Origin: Pseudoruminococcus_B sp937901805
GTDB lineage: Bacteria > Bacillota > Clostridia > Oscillospirales > Ruminococcaceae
NCBI GenBank assembly: GCA_963560245.1
Contig: CAUWNS010000034.1
Location: forward strand, 1-19,618
Direction of reading: 5' to 3'
Length of the DNA: 19,618 nt
Made by a program: the position numbers and the translations under genes. Below the pieces are notes generated by a model that saw only the letters and a list, made by a program, of their open reading frames with translations, did not search any database and was not told the DNA's origin. The first letter of the stretch is position 1, and every line of letters begins with the position of its first letter. Below are positions 1-5,853 of the stretch, piece by piece.

Positions 1-168
1 AACTGCTTTTCCCTTTGAGATATCCCATCATTTGCGGCACACTATACTTCGGCGGAATCGTTACCAGCATATGTACATGGTCTTTGCACCCTTCTGCTTC
101 TATGATCTCCACCTGCTTATATTCACATAGCTTTCTCAATATCATCCCTATATCCGCTTTATATAAAA
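1..168 (-). pseudogene. IS200/IS605-family transposase TnpA remnant (partial)
   Basis: The minus strand reads through the core of an IS200-type Y1 transposase: ADIGMILRKLCEYK, then EAEGCKDHVHMLVTIPPKYS, then a segment ending MGYLKGKSS at the window edge. HVHM is the HUH metal-binding motif of this single-strand transposase family. The frame has no credible start: the usual N-terminal ~25 residues are missing, and the frame instead runs back into the terminator hairpin at 166-197. This looks like a 5'-truncated copy; the 3' part with the catalytic Tyr lies outside the window. The family call is firm. Whether the rest of the element is intact cannot be seen. Confidence 0.8.
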
Positions 169-197
169 AACGGCGCTGAAAATTCAGCGCCGTTTTT
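166..197 (-). terminator. Intrinsic terminator of the lysis operon
   Basis: A 15-bp perfect stem (166-180 with 183-197) has a 2-nt loop and a run of T on the minus strand. It lies just downstream of the endolysin stop and closes the leftward operon. The transposase remnant starts directly beyond it. Confidence 0.85.
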
Positions 198-212
198 ACC
201 GTTATTTTAATA

Positions 213-1280
213 TTATGCCTTATAGAGATTGTCTGCACTGACTGCCGCAGTAACCGCGCCGTTTAAGCCGATGACTGCCCGCTTACCGGATACCTCCTGC
301 ACGGTGTAGGTAGTCTGGTACACAAAAGACGCAAGGCTGTTGCCGCTGTAATCCTTTGCACCCTGTTTGACCCGGACTTTGTCGCCCACTTTGATAACTG
401 CCCCCGGCGCAGACGCCCCCACTTTGGCGAGATTGGCTGCGTGGACTGCTGCGGTAACAGTGTTCCCAATTCCAATGACAACACGATCTCCAGCTGCTTC
501 CAGTACATCATAACTGTCATAGTAAACGCCGAACGTACCGCCGTCATACTGTACCGCTTTGAGAACTTTTACTTTATCACCCGCCTTGAATTTTGCAGAC
601 GACTGTGACGGAATGTCCGGTTTAGATGGGTTAACAGGAGGATCAGCCTTATCCAAATGGTTTAATCCTGCACTGCGGATTAAAGAGGGGTAGTCCTGAT
701 AACATTCATTCAGATCCACATTCCCGCTGATTCCATTCACACTGCCCTGAGAGGTGTACTGCCACATCCCATAGTCACCGGTATACTGGCATTCTGTGTG
801 ATACTGTGCAACCCATTTATCATACGATTCCAATCTGGAAAGATCCAGTTTTTTCTCCAGCCAGTTCAAGCTTGCATAGATACCGACATAATATCCTGCC
901 CGTTCAATCTCCTCACAAAAGGCGATTGCCACATCCGTTAAAGCATCCTTGGACAGATCGCCCTGGCGTTCGTTGTTTTCTGTATCAAAATAGATGGGAA
1001 ATTCCAGCTGTTTGTTTTTGACAATCTCCAGAACCAGACGTGCTTCTTTTTTTGCCAGTTCCGGAGTAGTTGCACAACTGTAGTGGTAAACGCCTACCGG
1101 GATACCCACATCATGAAATCCTTGGTAATGTTTGTCCACACAGCTTTCTTTGACCATACTCTGATCTCCCCAGTACGTCAGGCTGGAACGGATAATCGCA
1201 CCGGAAATCCCCGCTTTCTTTACTGCCGCATAGTTAATATTCGGCTGATACGAACTGACGTCAATTACTTTTGTCACCAT
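213..1280 (-). CDS. GH25 lysozyme endolysin with two C-terminal repeat domains
   Basis: A 355-aa muramidase predicted to cut the MurNAc-GlcNAc bond of peptidoglycan at lysis. The GH25 domain spans about residues 1-200. It shows IDVSSYQ (Asp7), YFDTEN (Asp99 and Glu101, the expected catalytic acids), a WQYTSQG segment and the closing DLN motif. A Pro/Ser-rich linker (about 205-228) leads to two homologous ~58-residue modules (about 229-288 and 297-355). Each starts K-x-GDKV+V and ends AV-AANL-like, probably SH3-like wall-binding domains. There is no signal peptide, so exit depends on the holin. The start has GAGGGGA upstream and lies 1 nt after the holin stop. Last gene of the leftward operon. 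Confidence 0.93.
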   Translation of the reverse strand: MVTKVIDVSSYQPNINYAAVKKAGISGAIIRSSLTYWGDQSMVKESCVDKHYQGFHDVGIPVGVYHYSCATTPELAKKEARLVLEIVKNKQLEFPIYFDTENNERQGDLSKDALTDVAIAFCEEIERAGYYVGIYASLNWLEKKLDLSRLESYDKWVAQYHTECQYTGDYGMWQYTSQGSVNGISGNVDLNECYQDYPSLIRSAGLNHLDKADPPVNPSKPDIPSQSSAKFKAGDKVKVLKAVQYDGGTFGVYYDSYDVLEAAGDRVVIGIGNTVTAAVHAANLAKVGASAPGAVIKVGDKVRVKQGAKDYSGNSLASFVYQTTYTVQEVSGKRAVIGLNGAVTAAVSADNLYKA

Positions 1281-1281
1281 A

Positions 1282-1569
1282 TTATTTCCCCTCGCTTTCT
1301 AAACATTTACAATTTTTCTTTGGTTCTTCATATAATAGGGCTTCAGCGCTGTCGCTCATCCCTGTCGTAGTCGGATCGGTAACTACCCCTAGAACAGCAA
1401 GAACCACAAAAACCGCATTGACTACGGCCAGTATTTTGTTTCCCAGATCACCCAGATCCAAGGTATATCCAAAGACCGCCGCAATGGTCTGCACAAAAAG
1501 CAGTACGGCTGGTATTAAAGTCATCCAAAAAGTCTTATTCATAATCCTTGCTTTCCAATTCACTTTCAT
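1282..1569 (-). CDS. Phi-LC3-type phage holin
   Basis: A 95-aa membrane protein of the phi-LC3 holin family (Phage_holin_1). It opens with VNWKARIMNKTFW and has two hydrophobic helices, about residues 12-33 (MTLIPAVLLFVQTIAAVFG) and 45-62 (ILAVVNAVFVVLAVLGVV). Between them is the family signature LDLGDLGNK, followed by VTDPTTTGMSDS and a charged tail. It would permeabilise the membrane so that the adjacent endolysin reaches the wall. Its start overlaps the stop of the upstream membrane gene in an ATGA junction, and the endolysin begins 1 nt after its stop. Translation of the three is therefore probably coupled. Length and motifs are complete. Confidence 0.92.
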   Translation of the reverse strand: MKVNWKARIMNKTFWMTLIPAVLLFVQTIAAVFGYTLDLGDLGNKILAVVNAVFVVLAVLGVVTDPTTTGMSDSAEALLYEEPKKNCKCLESEGK

Positions 1570-1877
1570 TGAAAATCCCCTCCATTTTTTCTTTGGTATT
1601 CCTCTACCAGTATATGATATTTTGCTTTGATTGCCCCGTTTCCCCCTTCCTGTATGTATTTCTCCCCTGCGGCCAGGCGTTCCTCTATCGGCATTTCCTC
1701 GCTCATCACGGTCAGCCGGAGCGCGCTCATGTAGTCGTTGTGGGTATAGCTTTCCAGGCGCTTGATACGCTGCTCTATTTCACGCAGAGGGCGGGCTATC
1801 TTTAACACCGCCACTGCAAACCCTGCAATCACCGTCAGATAGGTACAGATATCCGCTAGAATTTTTAAGTGTTCCAC
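1566..1877 (-). CDS. XhlA-like small membrane protein of the lysis module
   Basis: A 103-aa protein with one hydrophobic N-terminal helix (about residues 8-28, ADICTYLTVIAGFAVAVLKIA), then a basic helical segment REIEQRIKRLESYTHNDYMSALRL, and a Glu/Lys-rich soluble tail. Small one-helix proteins of this layout (XhlA, haemolysin-like) often precede holins in Firmicutes phages and help holin function. This call rests on layout and position, not on a recognised signature. It overlaps the holin start by 4 nt and follows the fibre gene stop directly, so it is probably an accessory holin or anti-holin. Confidence 0.6.
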   Translation of the reverse strand: MEHLKILADICTYLTVIAGFAVAVLKIARPLREIEQRIKRLESYTHNDYMSALRLTVMSEEMPIEERLAAGEKYIQEGGNGAIKAKYHILVEEYQRKNGGDFQ

Positions 1878-2537
1878 TTATTTCCACCTGCCAATCGCCT
1901 GAATATTCACATAGAAGTCCCCCGTCCTGGAATAGTTGGACGCAAGACGGATATTCGGGAGTACGGCGGTCTTATCGTCTCCATTTCCATAGGACAGGTT
2001 CGCTACCCAGATTAATTGACCGTCATACCCAAATACATTCGCTGTTAAATAGGGGCGCTCTGCAAATTTGGGGATTGCCCCTAAAAACCTTGCATTGGAA
2101 ACGCAGTATCCCTCTAATTGGGTGGTAATGGCAACCTTATCCAAATAGACGGTTTTTGTGACAATCATCAGGCCGTTTGGAAATTTCCAAACATTGGTGT
2201 AATCCATACCGGATGGATTCTCAAATTGAATGCCGGGTGCAAAATCGTCAAATTCCGCCGCTACAAGCGTACCGGAAGCGTCCGCTTTGACCATGGTATC
2301 CCGCGCCTCGGTCTGCGGCTGGGCGCTAACGTCTGCTGCGGTTGGCATTTGCATAAGTTTTCCAGCGGAATCCAGTGTAGCAATCCCTCCGGGCAGCCCC
2401 TCTTTGTCCACTTGTGCCTGCGCAAAATCAGCAATTTTTTTCATATCTGCATTGTAATCCCCTATTAAATCAATGGGATCTTCCAGTACATACTGAGTCA
2501 AATTCAGGACGCCCTGTGTTTGTCCGCTTCCCGGCAT
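1878..2537 (-). CDS. Phage tail-fibre-like protein
   Basis: A 219-aa protein with three parts. The N-terminal helical region (about 1-45) includes DPIDLIGDYNADMKKIADFAQ. A collar-like segment reads GGIATLDSAGKLMQMPTAADV, of the type found in phage fibre shafts. The C-terminal domain (about 110-219) is rich in beta strand and ends VNIQAIGRWK, an ending typical of fibre tips. The frame is open 85 codons further upstream, but that stretch overlaps the 88-aa gene. The ATG at 2537 has a strong AGGGGAG 7 nt upstream, so I start there. No chaperone, baseplate or tail gene accompanies it. It may be a receptor-binding relic or a released binding protein. Confidence 0.7.
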   Translation of the reverse strand: MPGSGQTQGVLNLTQYVLEDPIDLIGDYNADMKKIADFAQAQVDKEGLPGGIATLDSAGKLMQMPTAADVSAQPQTEARDTMVKADASGTLVAAEFDDFAPGIQFENPSGMDYTNVWKFPNGLMIVTKTVYLDKVAITTQLEGYCVSNARFLGAIPKFAERPYLTANVFGYDGQLIWVANLSYGNGDDKTAVLPNIRLASNYSRTGDFYVNIQAIGRWK

Positions 2538-2770
2538 AGATTTTTCTCCCCTTTCTGTATGCTTTTTACCATTTCTCGAATCGCAAAACAAGTATCCAGA
2601 TACATCCCATTCAGACAGTCGATTCTCCGTTCCAGGGAAAATGCCTTTTCCCCTCTGGCTGTTTTCAGATCGTCTTCCAATTCCTTTCTCTTTTTTAAAA
2701 GATCTTTTGCCGTCTGCCTGTATTCTTGAATAAGTTCCTCCATTACATCCATCATCCTTTTCAAAATCAC
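2504..2770 (-). CDS. Hypothetical coiled-coil protein
   Basis: An 88-aa, strongly charged, almost wholly helical protein. Residues 10-50 form a likely coiled coil rich in Glu, Lys and Arg (EELIQEYRQTAKDLLKKRKE). A second helix follows with LERRIDCLNGMYLDTCFAI. No domain is recognised. It may start at the GTG at 2770, whose GTGA overlaps the stop of the Cys-rich gene (translational coupling), or at an ATG at 2755, 2752 or 2743. Its 3' end overlaps the fibre gene start by 34 nt. It sits where small regulators or terminase-independent early genes sit in reduced phage operons. Function unknown. Confidence 0.6.
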   Translation of the reverse strand: MILKRMMDVMEELIQEYRQTAKDLLKKRKELEDDLKTARGEKAFSLERRIDCLNGMYLDTCFAIREMVKSIQKGEKNLCREADKHRAS

Positions 2771-3090
2771 TCATATTTTTTCTCCAATCCAAGCGCTTTC
2801 ACCCGTGCTTTCGCTTTTCTGCGTGAAATAGCCAGTTGGTTTTCCGTCTGAAAAAATCGGCAAAAAAGGCATCGCTTTTGCACCAAAGCAGAACAGGAGC
2901 GTCCTCGATCAAATGCACAGCGTTCCCTTTCTTCCTCCTTGGGTTCCCCAATCCTCGTTTTTTCCAATAAAGGAATCTGCAAATGAGTTTCCGTCGATTG
3001 AATATATGGATTCATGTGCAATAATTTCAATGGCTCTGGAGGAGCCAGGTAGCAGCGTTCTACTGTTTCTGGAATCTCATTCCTCTTCAT
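2767..3090 (-). CDS. Small cysteine-rich protein, putative zinc-binding domain
   Basis: A 107-aa protein. The first ~50 residues look extended and Pro-rich (YLAPPEPLKLL). The C-terminal ~55 residues hold a Cys cluster, CAFDRGRSCSALVQKRCLFC, followed by RFFQTENQLAISRRKAKARV. The pattern C-x7-C-S-A-L-x5-C-x2-C-x-F/Y followed by a basic helix occurs in small unnamed proteins of Clostridia and their phages, and suggests a metal-binding knuckle with a nucleic-acid-binding tail. The motif is seen directly; the metal and the ligand are inferred. The RBS AAAGGAG overlaps the stop of the 42-aa gene before it, so the two are in one operon. Confidence 0.65.
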   Translation of the reverse strand: MKRNEIPETVERCYLAPPEPLKLLHMNPYIQSTETHLQIPLLEKTRIGEPKEEERERCAFDRGRSCSALVQKRCLFCRFFQTENQLAISRRKAKARVKALGLEKKYE

Positions 3091-3105
3091 AAGTACTGTG
3101 CTCCT

Positions 3106-3234
3106 TTATCCGTTTAAATCTTTTCTCCTAAAGAAAACTCCCTGTTTCATTCCGGCTTTCAGTCTGGGGATTTCAGGCAAAAAAACATAGGGACTTAAAT
3201 TATCCGCTGTTTTTAGTTTGAAATTTTCCGTCAT
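3106..3234 (-). CDS. 42-aa small protein, first gene of the lysis operon
   Basis: A short frame that begins MTENFKLKTADNL and ends GVFFRRKDLNG. It is preceded by a perfect AGGAGGAG 5 nt before the ATG. It lies ~50 nt downstream of the predicted operon promoter, and its stop overlaps the next gene's ribosome binding site. The middle reads SPYVFLPEIPRLKAGM. I recognise no domain. The strong RBS, tight spacing and first position argue that it is translated. A peptide in this place could be an antirepressor or modulator, but nothing in the sequence proves it. Confidence 0.6.
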   Translation of the reverse strand: MTENFKLKTADNLSPYVFLPEIPRLKAGMKQGVFFRRKDLNG

Positions 3235-3274
3235 GTTTCTCCTCCTAAATTTTTACAGATTCCTCTTGAAAGTT

Positions 3275-3290
3275 TAGAACAAATGTTCTA
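3275..3290. promoter_or_regulatory. LexA (SOS) box
   Basis: TAGAACAAATGTTCTA is an inverted repeat with 7-bp arms and a 2-bp centre. It matches the Gram-positive LexA/DinR consensus core GAAC-N4-GTTC, including the purine/pyrimidine flanks. It covers the region from the -10 to the start site of the leftward promoter, where bound LexA would block transcription. Confidence 0.7.
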
Positions 3291-3319
3291 TAATAGAGGA
3301 AAATATTGCATATACGCAA
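3290..3319 (-). promoter_or_regulatory. Promoter of the leftward lysis operon
   Basis: On the minus strand TTGCGT (3319-3314) and TATTAT (3295-3290) are separated by 18 bp. A start site near 3283 gives a leader of about 50 nt before the 42-aa gene. The elements are moderate, but both operators overlap them. Confidence 0.55.
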
Positions 3320-3325
3320 TATTTT
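3300..3325. promoter_or_regulatory. 26-bp palindromic operator, probably for the XRE repressor
   Basis: The 10-bp arms AAAATATTGC (3300-3309) and GCAATATTTT (3316-3325) are perfect inverted repeats around a 6-bp centre. They cover the -35 box and part of the spacer of the leftward promoter. The divergent XRE-type repressor gene is the natural candidate binder; that link is inferred from position. Confidence 0.55.
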
Positions 3326-3443
3326 ATATAAACAATTGAAATAACCACCTCAATTCTCCGAATAATAGAAACGTTTCGTTGATATTATTGTAAGCGATCC
3401 CTTTTATAAAGTCAACATTTTGTTTGTTTTTTTATTTCTTTTC

Positions 3444-3472
3444 TTGATAAGTAAACTAATTGTTGATATAAT
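3444..3472 (+). promoter_or_regulatory. Promoter of the repressor-protease pair
   Basis: TTGATA (3444-3449), 17 bp, TATAAT (3467-3472). A start near 3479 leaves an unusually short leader of about 12 nt, which is almost entirely the ribosome binding site GAGGTGG. GTTGATAT occurs at 3462 and again at 3378, which may be operator half-sites. Confidence 0.7.
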
Positions 3473-3490
3473 GCTAACGAGGTGGCATTT

Positions 3491-3826
3491 ATGAACAATT
3501 TCGCATTTTACCGGAAAAAGAAAGGAGTTTCCCAGCAGGCTGTCGCAAATTTTCTGGGAATTACCAGACAGGCCTATTGGAACTACGAAAATGCAAAAAG
3601 AGAAGCTGATTACCATACATTATTGAAGTTGGCCGCATATTTTGAAACCAGTATTGAAAACCTGATTTCAGAAAAAAATGCGCCTGTACAAAAAGAATCC
3701 ATTGGATTTGACGATTTTACTTACGCCTTTTATCAGGAGACTAGAAATTTACCGGACGAGGCCAAAGATCAGCTGCTTACTATGGCAAAACTGCTCAATG
3801 GCACCCTTCCGAAAAAGAAAGAGTAG
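3491..3826 (+). CDS. XRE-family transcriptional repressor (ImmR-like)
   Basis: A 111-aa protein with an N-terminal HTH_3 domain (about residues 3-58): FYRKKKGVSQQAVANFLGITRQAYWNYENAKREADYHTLLKLAAYF. The recognition helix is around ITRQAYWNYE. The C-terminal ~50 residues (FDDFTYAFYQETRNLPDEAKDQLLTMAKLL) would be the dimerisation and protease-recognition part, as in short phage and ICE repressors. A GTG 9 nt upstream is in frame, but the ATG at 3491 has GAGGTGG at the right distance. It probably represses the divergent lysis operon through the palindrome at 3300-3325. It is followed after 14 nt by the metallopeptidase gene, as in ImmR/ImmA pairs. Confidence 0.85.
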   Translation: MNNFAFYRKKKGVSQQAVANFLGITRQAYWNYENAKREADYHTLLKLAAYFETSIENLISEKNAPVQKESIGFDDFTYAFYQETRNLPDEAKDQLLTMAKLLNGTLPKKKE

Positions 3827-3840
3827 AGGGAAAATCCACC

Positions 3841-4272
3841 ATGCCGCCAAAATTGGAAGAGCTGTTTGAACAGATTTACCTGCATGATATCCGTCTTTTT
3901 ACCTGTCCTGTTCCCGGTTCCAAAGCAGTGACCATAGAACTGGAAGGTATTTATGGGATTTTTTTGGATCCGGATCAAATTCAAAATTCTGCCGAAGAGC
4001 TGTGCGTAGCCGCACATGAACTGGGGCACTGTATGACTGGTTCTACACACAGCCTTTCCAGTGGTTTGGACTATATTGAACGACATGAATACCGGGCCGA
4101 CAAGTACGCCGTCCATCGGATACTCCCGGTAAAGCAAATTGAACAGGCTATGCGGGCCGGCTATACAGAACTCTGGCAGCTTGCAGAATATTTCGATGTA
4201 ACAGAAACTTTTCTTCAACGTGCACTGGACATATACAGACGGGAAGGATATTCCTTTCACTGTAAAGAATAA
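3841..4272 (+). CDS. ImmA/IrrE-family metallopeptidase
   Basis: A 143-aa zinc peptidase. The catalytic motif AAHELGH (His59, Glu60, His63) is followed by the downstream acidic helix HEYRADKYAVHRILP (Glu83/Asp87), the usual third-ligand region of this family. The C-terminal part has ELAEYFDVTETFLQRALDIY, the family's typical helical end. In ICEBs1 and many Gram-positive phages such proteins cleave the cognate XRE repressor and so induce the element. The position directly after an XRE gene supports the same role here. Length and order are complete. Which signal activates it cannot be read from sequence. Confidence 0.9.
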   Translation: MPPKLEELFEQIYLHDIRLFTCPVPGSKAVTIELEGIYGIFLDPDQIQNSAEELCVAAHELGHCMTGSTHSLSSGLDYIERHEYRADKYAVHRILPVKQIEQAMRAGYTELWQLAEYFDVTETFLQRALDIYRREGYSFHCKE

Positions 4273-4291
4273 CACAGCATTCTGCTGCCAA

Positions 4292-4322
4292 AAACCGCTG
4301 CCCTATCCACAGCGGTTTTTTC
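4292..4322 (+). terminator. Terminator of the repressor-protease operon
   Basis: The arms AAAACCGCTG and CAGCGGTTTT surround a short loop, followed by Ts. It lies 20 nt after the metallopeptidase stop and marks the right edge of the phage-derived unit. Confidence 0.8.
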
Positions 4323-4565
4323 TATATCCGCGAGAATCGGTAAATCCGTATTGGAATCTCGGGTATCCGTCTGGATGCCACAGTATCTATTAAAACCGGG
4401 CTCAATTTCTGAGGCTCCAATAGACGGAAAAAACTTTCTATCCCCTTCATTTTTTATATGAGCCTGCGATCCACATCGAAAAGAAACAACACGTCTTGAA
4501 TCTTTCTTTTCATTATTTTTATGAATAATATACTAAATATAATTTGTATTTTCGTCTTTTTTCGT
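4323..4565. other. Gene-free spacer between the phage unit and the amidohydrolase
   Basis: No open frame with a ribosome binding site is seen. The left half (about 4330-4425) has several weak hairpins (for example CGAGA/TCTCG at 4331-4361 and CTCA/TGAG near 4401). The right half is AT-rich. It could hold an old attachment site or a decayed fragment, but I recognise neither. Confidence 0.3.
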
Positions 4566-4594
4566 TTGCAATTGGTATTCCTAATCGATATAAT
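4566..4594 (+). promoter_or_regulatory. Promoter of the amidohydrolase gene
   Basis: TTGCAA (4566-4571), 17 bp, TATAAT (4589-4594). The start would be near 4601, about 30 nt before the ATG, with AAAGGAGAGG as ribosome binding site in between. Confidence 0.75.
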
Positions 4595-4629
4595 AGAATT
4601 AATCATGAAATAAAGGAGAGGAATTCACC

Positions 4630-5775
4630 ATGGTTTGTTTAAAAAATGGTATCATTTTCGATGCGGTTCATCCGGATTCTTATGTCGCGGATATCCTTGT
4701 AAAAGATGGGAAAATTGCTGAAATCGGGAAAAATCTTTCCGTCCCAGAGGGCTGTGAAGTGTTTGACATCACCGGCAAACATGTATATCCCGGATTTGTG
4801 GAAGCACACTGCCATCTGGGCGTCGACGGCTGGGGAATTGGATTTGAAGGAAACGATACCAATGAAATGACGGATATCCTTACCCCGCAGCTGCGTGGGA
4901 TTGACGGCATCAACCCGATGGATCCTGTTTTTGATCATGCTGTTCACGGCGGTGTTACCACCGTATGCACCGGCCCGGGATCTGCAAACGTTCTCGGCGG
5001 ACAATTTGTCGCCATTAAAACTGTCGGCAAGCGCATTGATAAAATGATCGTAAAAGATAACGTCGCCATGAAATGCGCATTTGGTGAAAACCCAAAACGC
5101 TGCTACAAGGACAAGAACAACTTTTCCAGAATGGCGACTGCTTCCAAGCTTCGCGAAATGCTCTTTAAAGCAAAAGAGTACGATGAAAAGCTGAAAGCAG
5201 CAAAAGAGGATCCATCCAAAAAACCGGCATTTGATTTCAAACTTGACGCGCTTCTCCCGGTTATCCATCGTGAAATTCCTCTGAAAGCGCATGCCCATCA
5301 GGCAAACGATATCTTTACTGCTTTGCGTATTGCAAAAGAGTTTAATGTCAAAATCACACTGGAACATGTTACAGAAGGCCATCTGATTGTCGATGAGCTT
5401 GCAGAAGAACATGTCCCGATGGCAGTTGGTCCCACTCTCGGCCATGCGACTAAATTTGAGCTGCAAAACAAATCCTTTACCACTCCGGGAATCCTCGCAA
5501 AAGCGGGATGCCAAGTATCCATTATCACAGATTCCCCGGTAATTCCGCAGGAGTATCTCCCGCTGTGTGCTGCACTTGCCATTAAGAGCGGAATGGATGA
5601 GTTTGACGCTTTAAAAGCGATTACCATTAATCCGGCAAAACACATCGGGATCGAGGACAGAGTCGGTTCCCTGGAAGTCGGAAAAGACGCGGATATTGTT
5701 GTCATGAACGGCTCCTGCTTTGATGTTGCAAGCGCACCGGAAATGATTTTTGTTGACGGCGTTGCAATCGACTAA
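4630..5775 (+). CDS. Metal-dependent amidohydrolase
   Basis: A 381-aa cytoplasmic hydrolase of the amidohydrolase superfamily (imidazolonepropionase/dihydroorotase-like group). The small beta domain is built from residues 1-55 and the C-terminal strand (GSLEVGKDADIVVMNG). The barrel carries VEAHCHLG (metal ligands His60 and His62), KAHAHQ (His221/His223), EHVTEG (His246) and ITDSPV (Asp301, the catalytic/metal Asp). The motif set is complete, so an active enzyme is likely, with one or two metals. The substrate (a cyclic amide or C-N bond) cannot be told from the sequence. It is monocistronic, with its own promoter and a strong terminator after it. Similar unnamed amidohydrolases are frequent in Clostridia. 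Confidence 0.88.
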   Translation: MVCLKNGIIFDAVHPDSYVADILVKDGKIAEIGKNLSVPEGCEVFDITGKHVYPGFVEAHCHLGVDGWGIGFEGNDTNEMTDILTPQLRGIDGINPMDPVFDHAVHGGVTTVCTGPGSANVLGGQFVAIKTVGKRIDKMIVKDNVAMKCAFGENPKRCYKDKNNFSRMATASKLREMLFKAKEYDEKLKAAKEDPSKKPAFDFKLDALLPVIHREIPLKAHAHQANDIFTALRIAKEFNVKITLEHVTEGHLIVDELAEEHVPMAVGPTLGHATKFELQNKSFTTPGILAKAGCQVSIITDSPVIPQEYLPLCAALAIKSGMDEFDALKAITINPAKHIGIEDRVGSLEVGKDADIVVMNGSCFDVASAPEMIFVDGVAID

Positions 5776-5794
5776 TTTTTTCATACATAACCCT

Positions 5795-5848
5795 CATGAA
5801 AAGAAATCACGCGGACAGAAAATTCTGTCCGCGTGATTTCTTTTCATG
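5795..5848 (+). terminator. Very long perfect hairpin terminator
   Basis: A 26-bp perfect stem (5795-5820 with 5823-5848) with a 2-nt loop, followed by eight Ts on the plus strand. It terminates the amidohydrolase gene and faces the convergent YibE/F gene, whose stop is 6 nt away. On the minus strand no T-run follows. Confidence 0.85.
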
Positions 5849-5853
5849 TTTTT

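Noticed and set aside
1..4322. Complete prophage or integrative element
   Set aside because: No integrase, terminase, portal, capsid or replication gene and no direct-repeat att pair could be found inside the visible unit.
4323..4565. Riboswitch upstream of the amidohydrolase
   Set aside because: Small hairpins only, no known riboswitch core, and the clear promoter at 4566-4594 lies downstream of them, so they are not in the amidohydrolase leader.
4639..5514. A 291-codon open frame on the minus strand
   Set aside because: It is antisense to the amidohydrolase, which has all catalytic motifs and its own promoter and RBS; the antisense frame has no RBS and Cys/Phe-rich nonsense composition.
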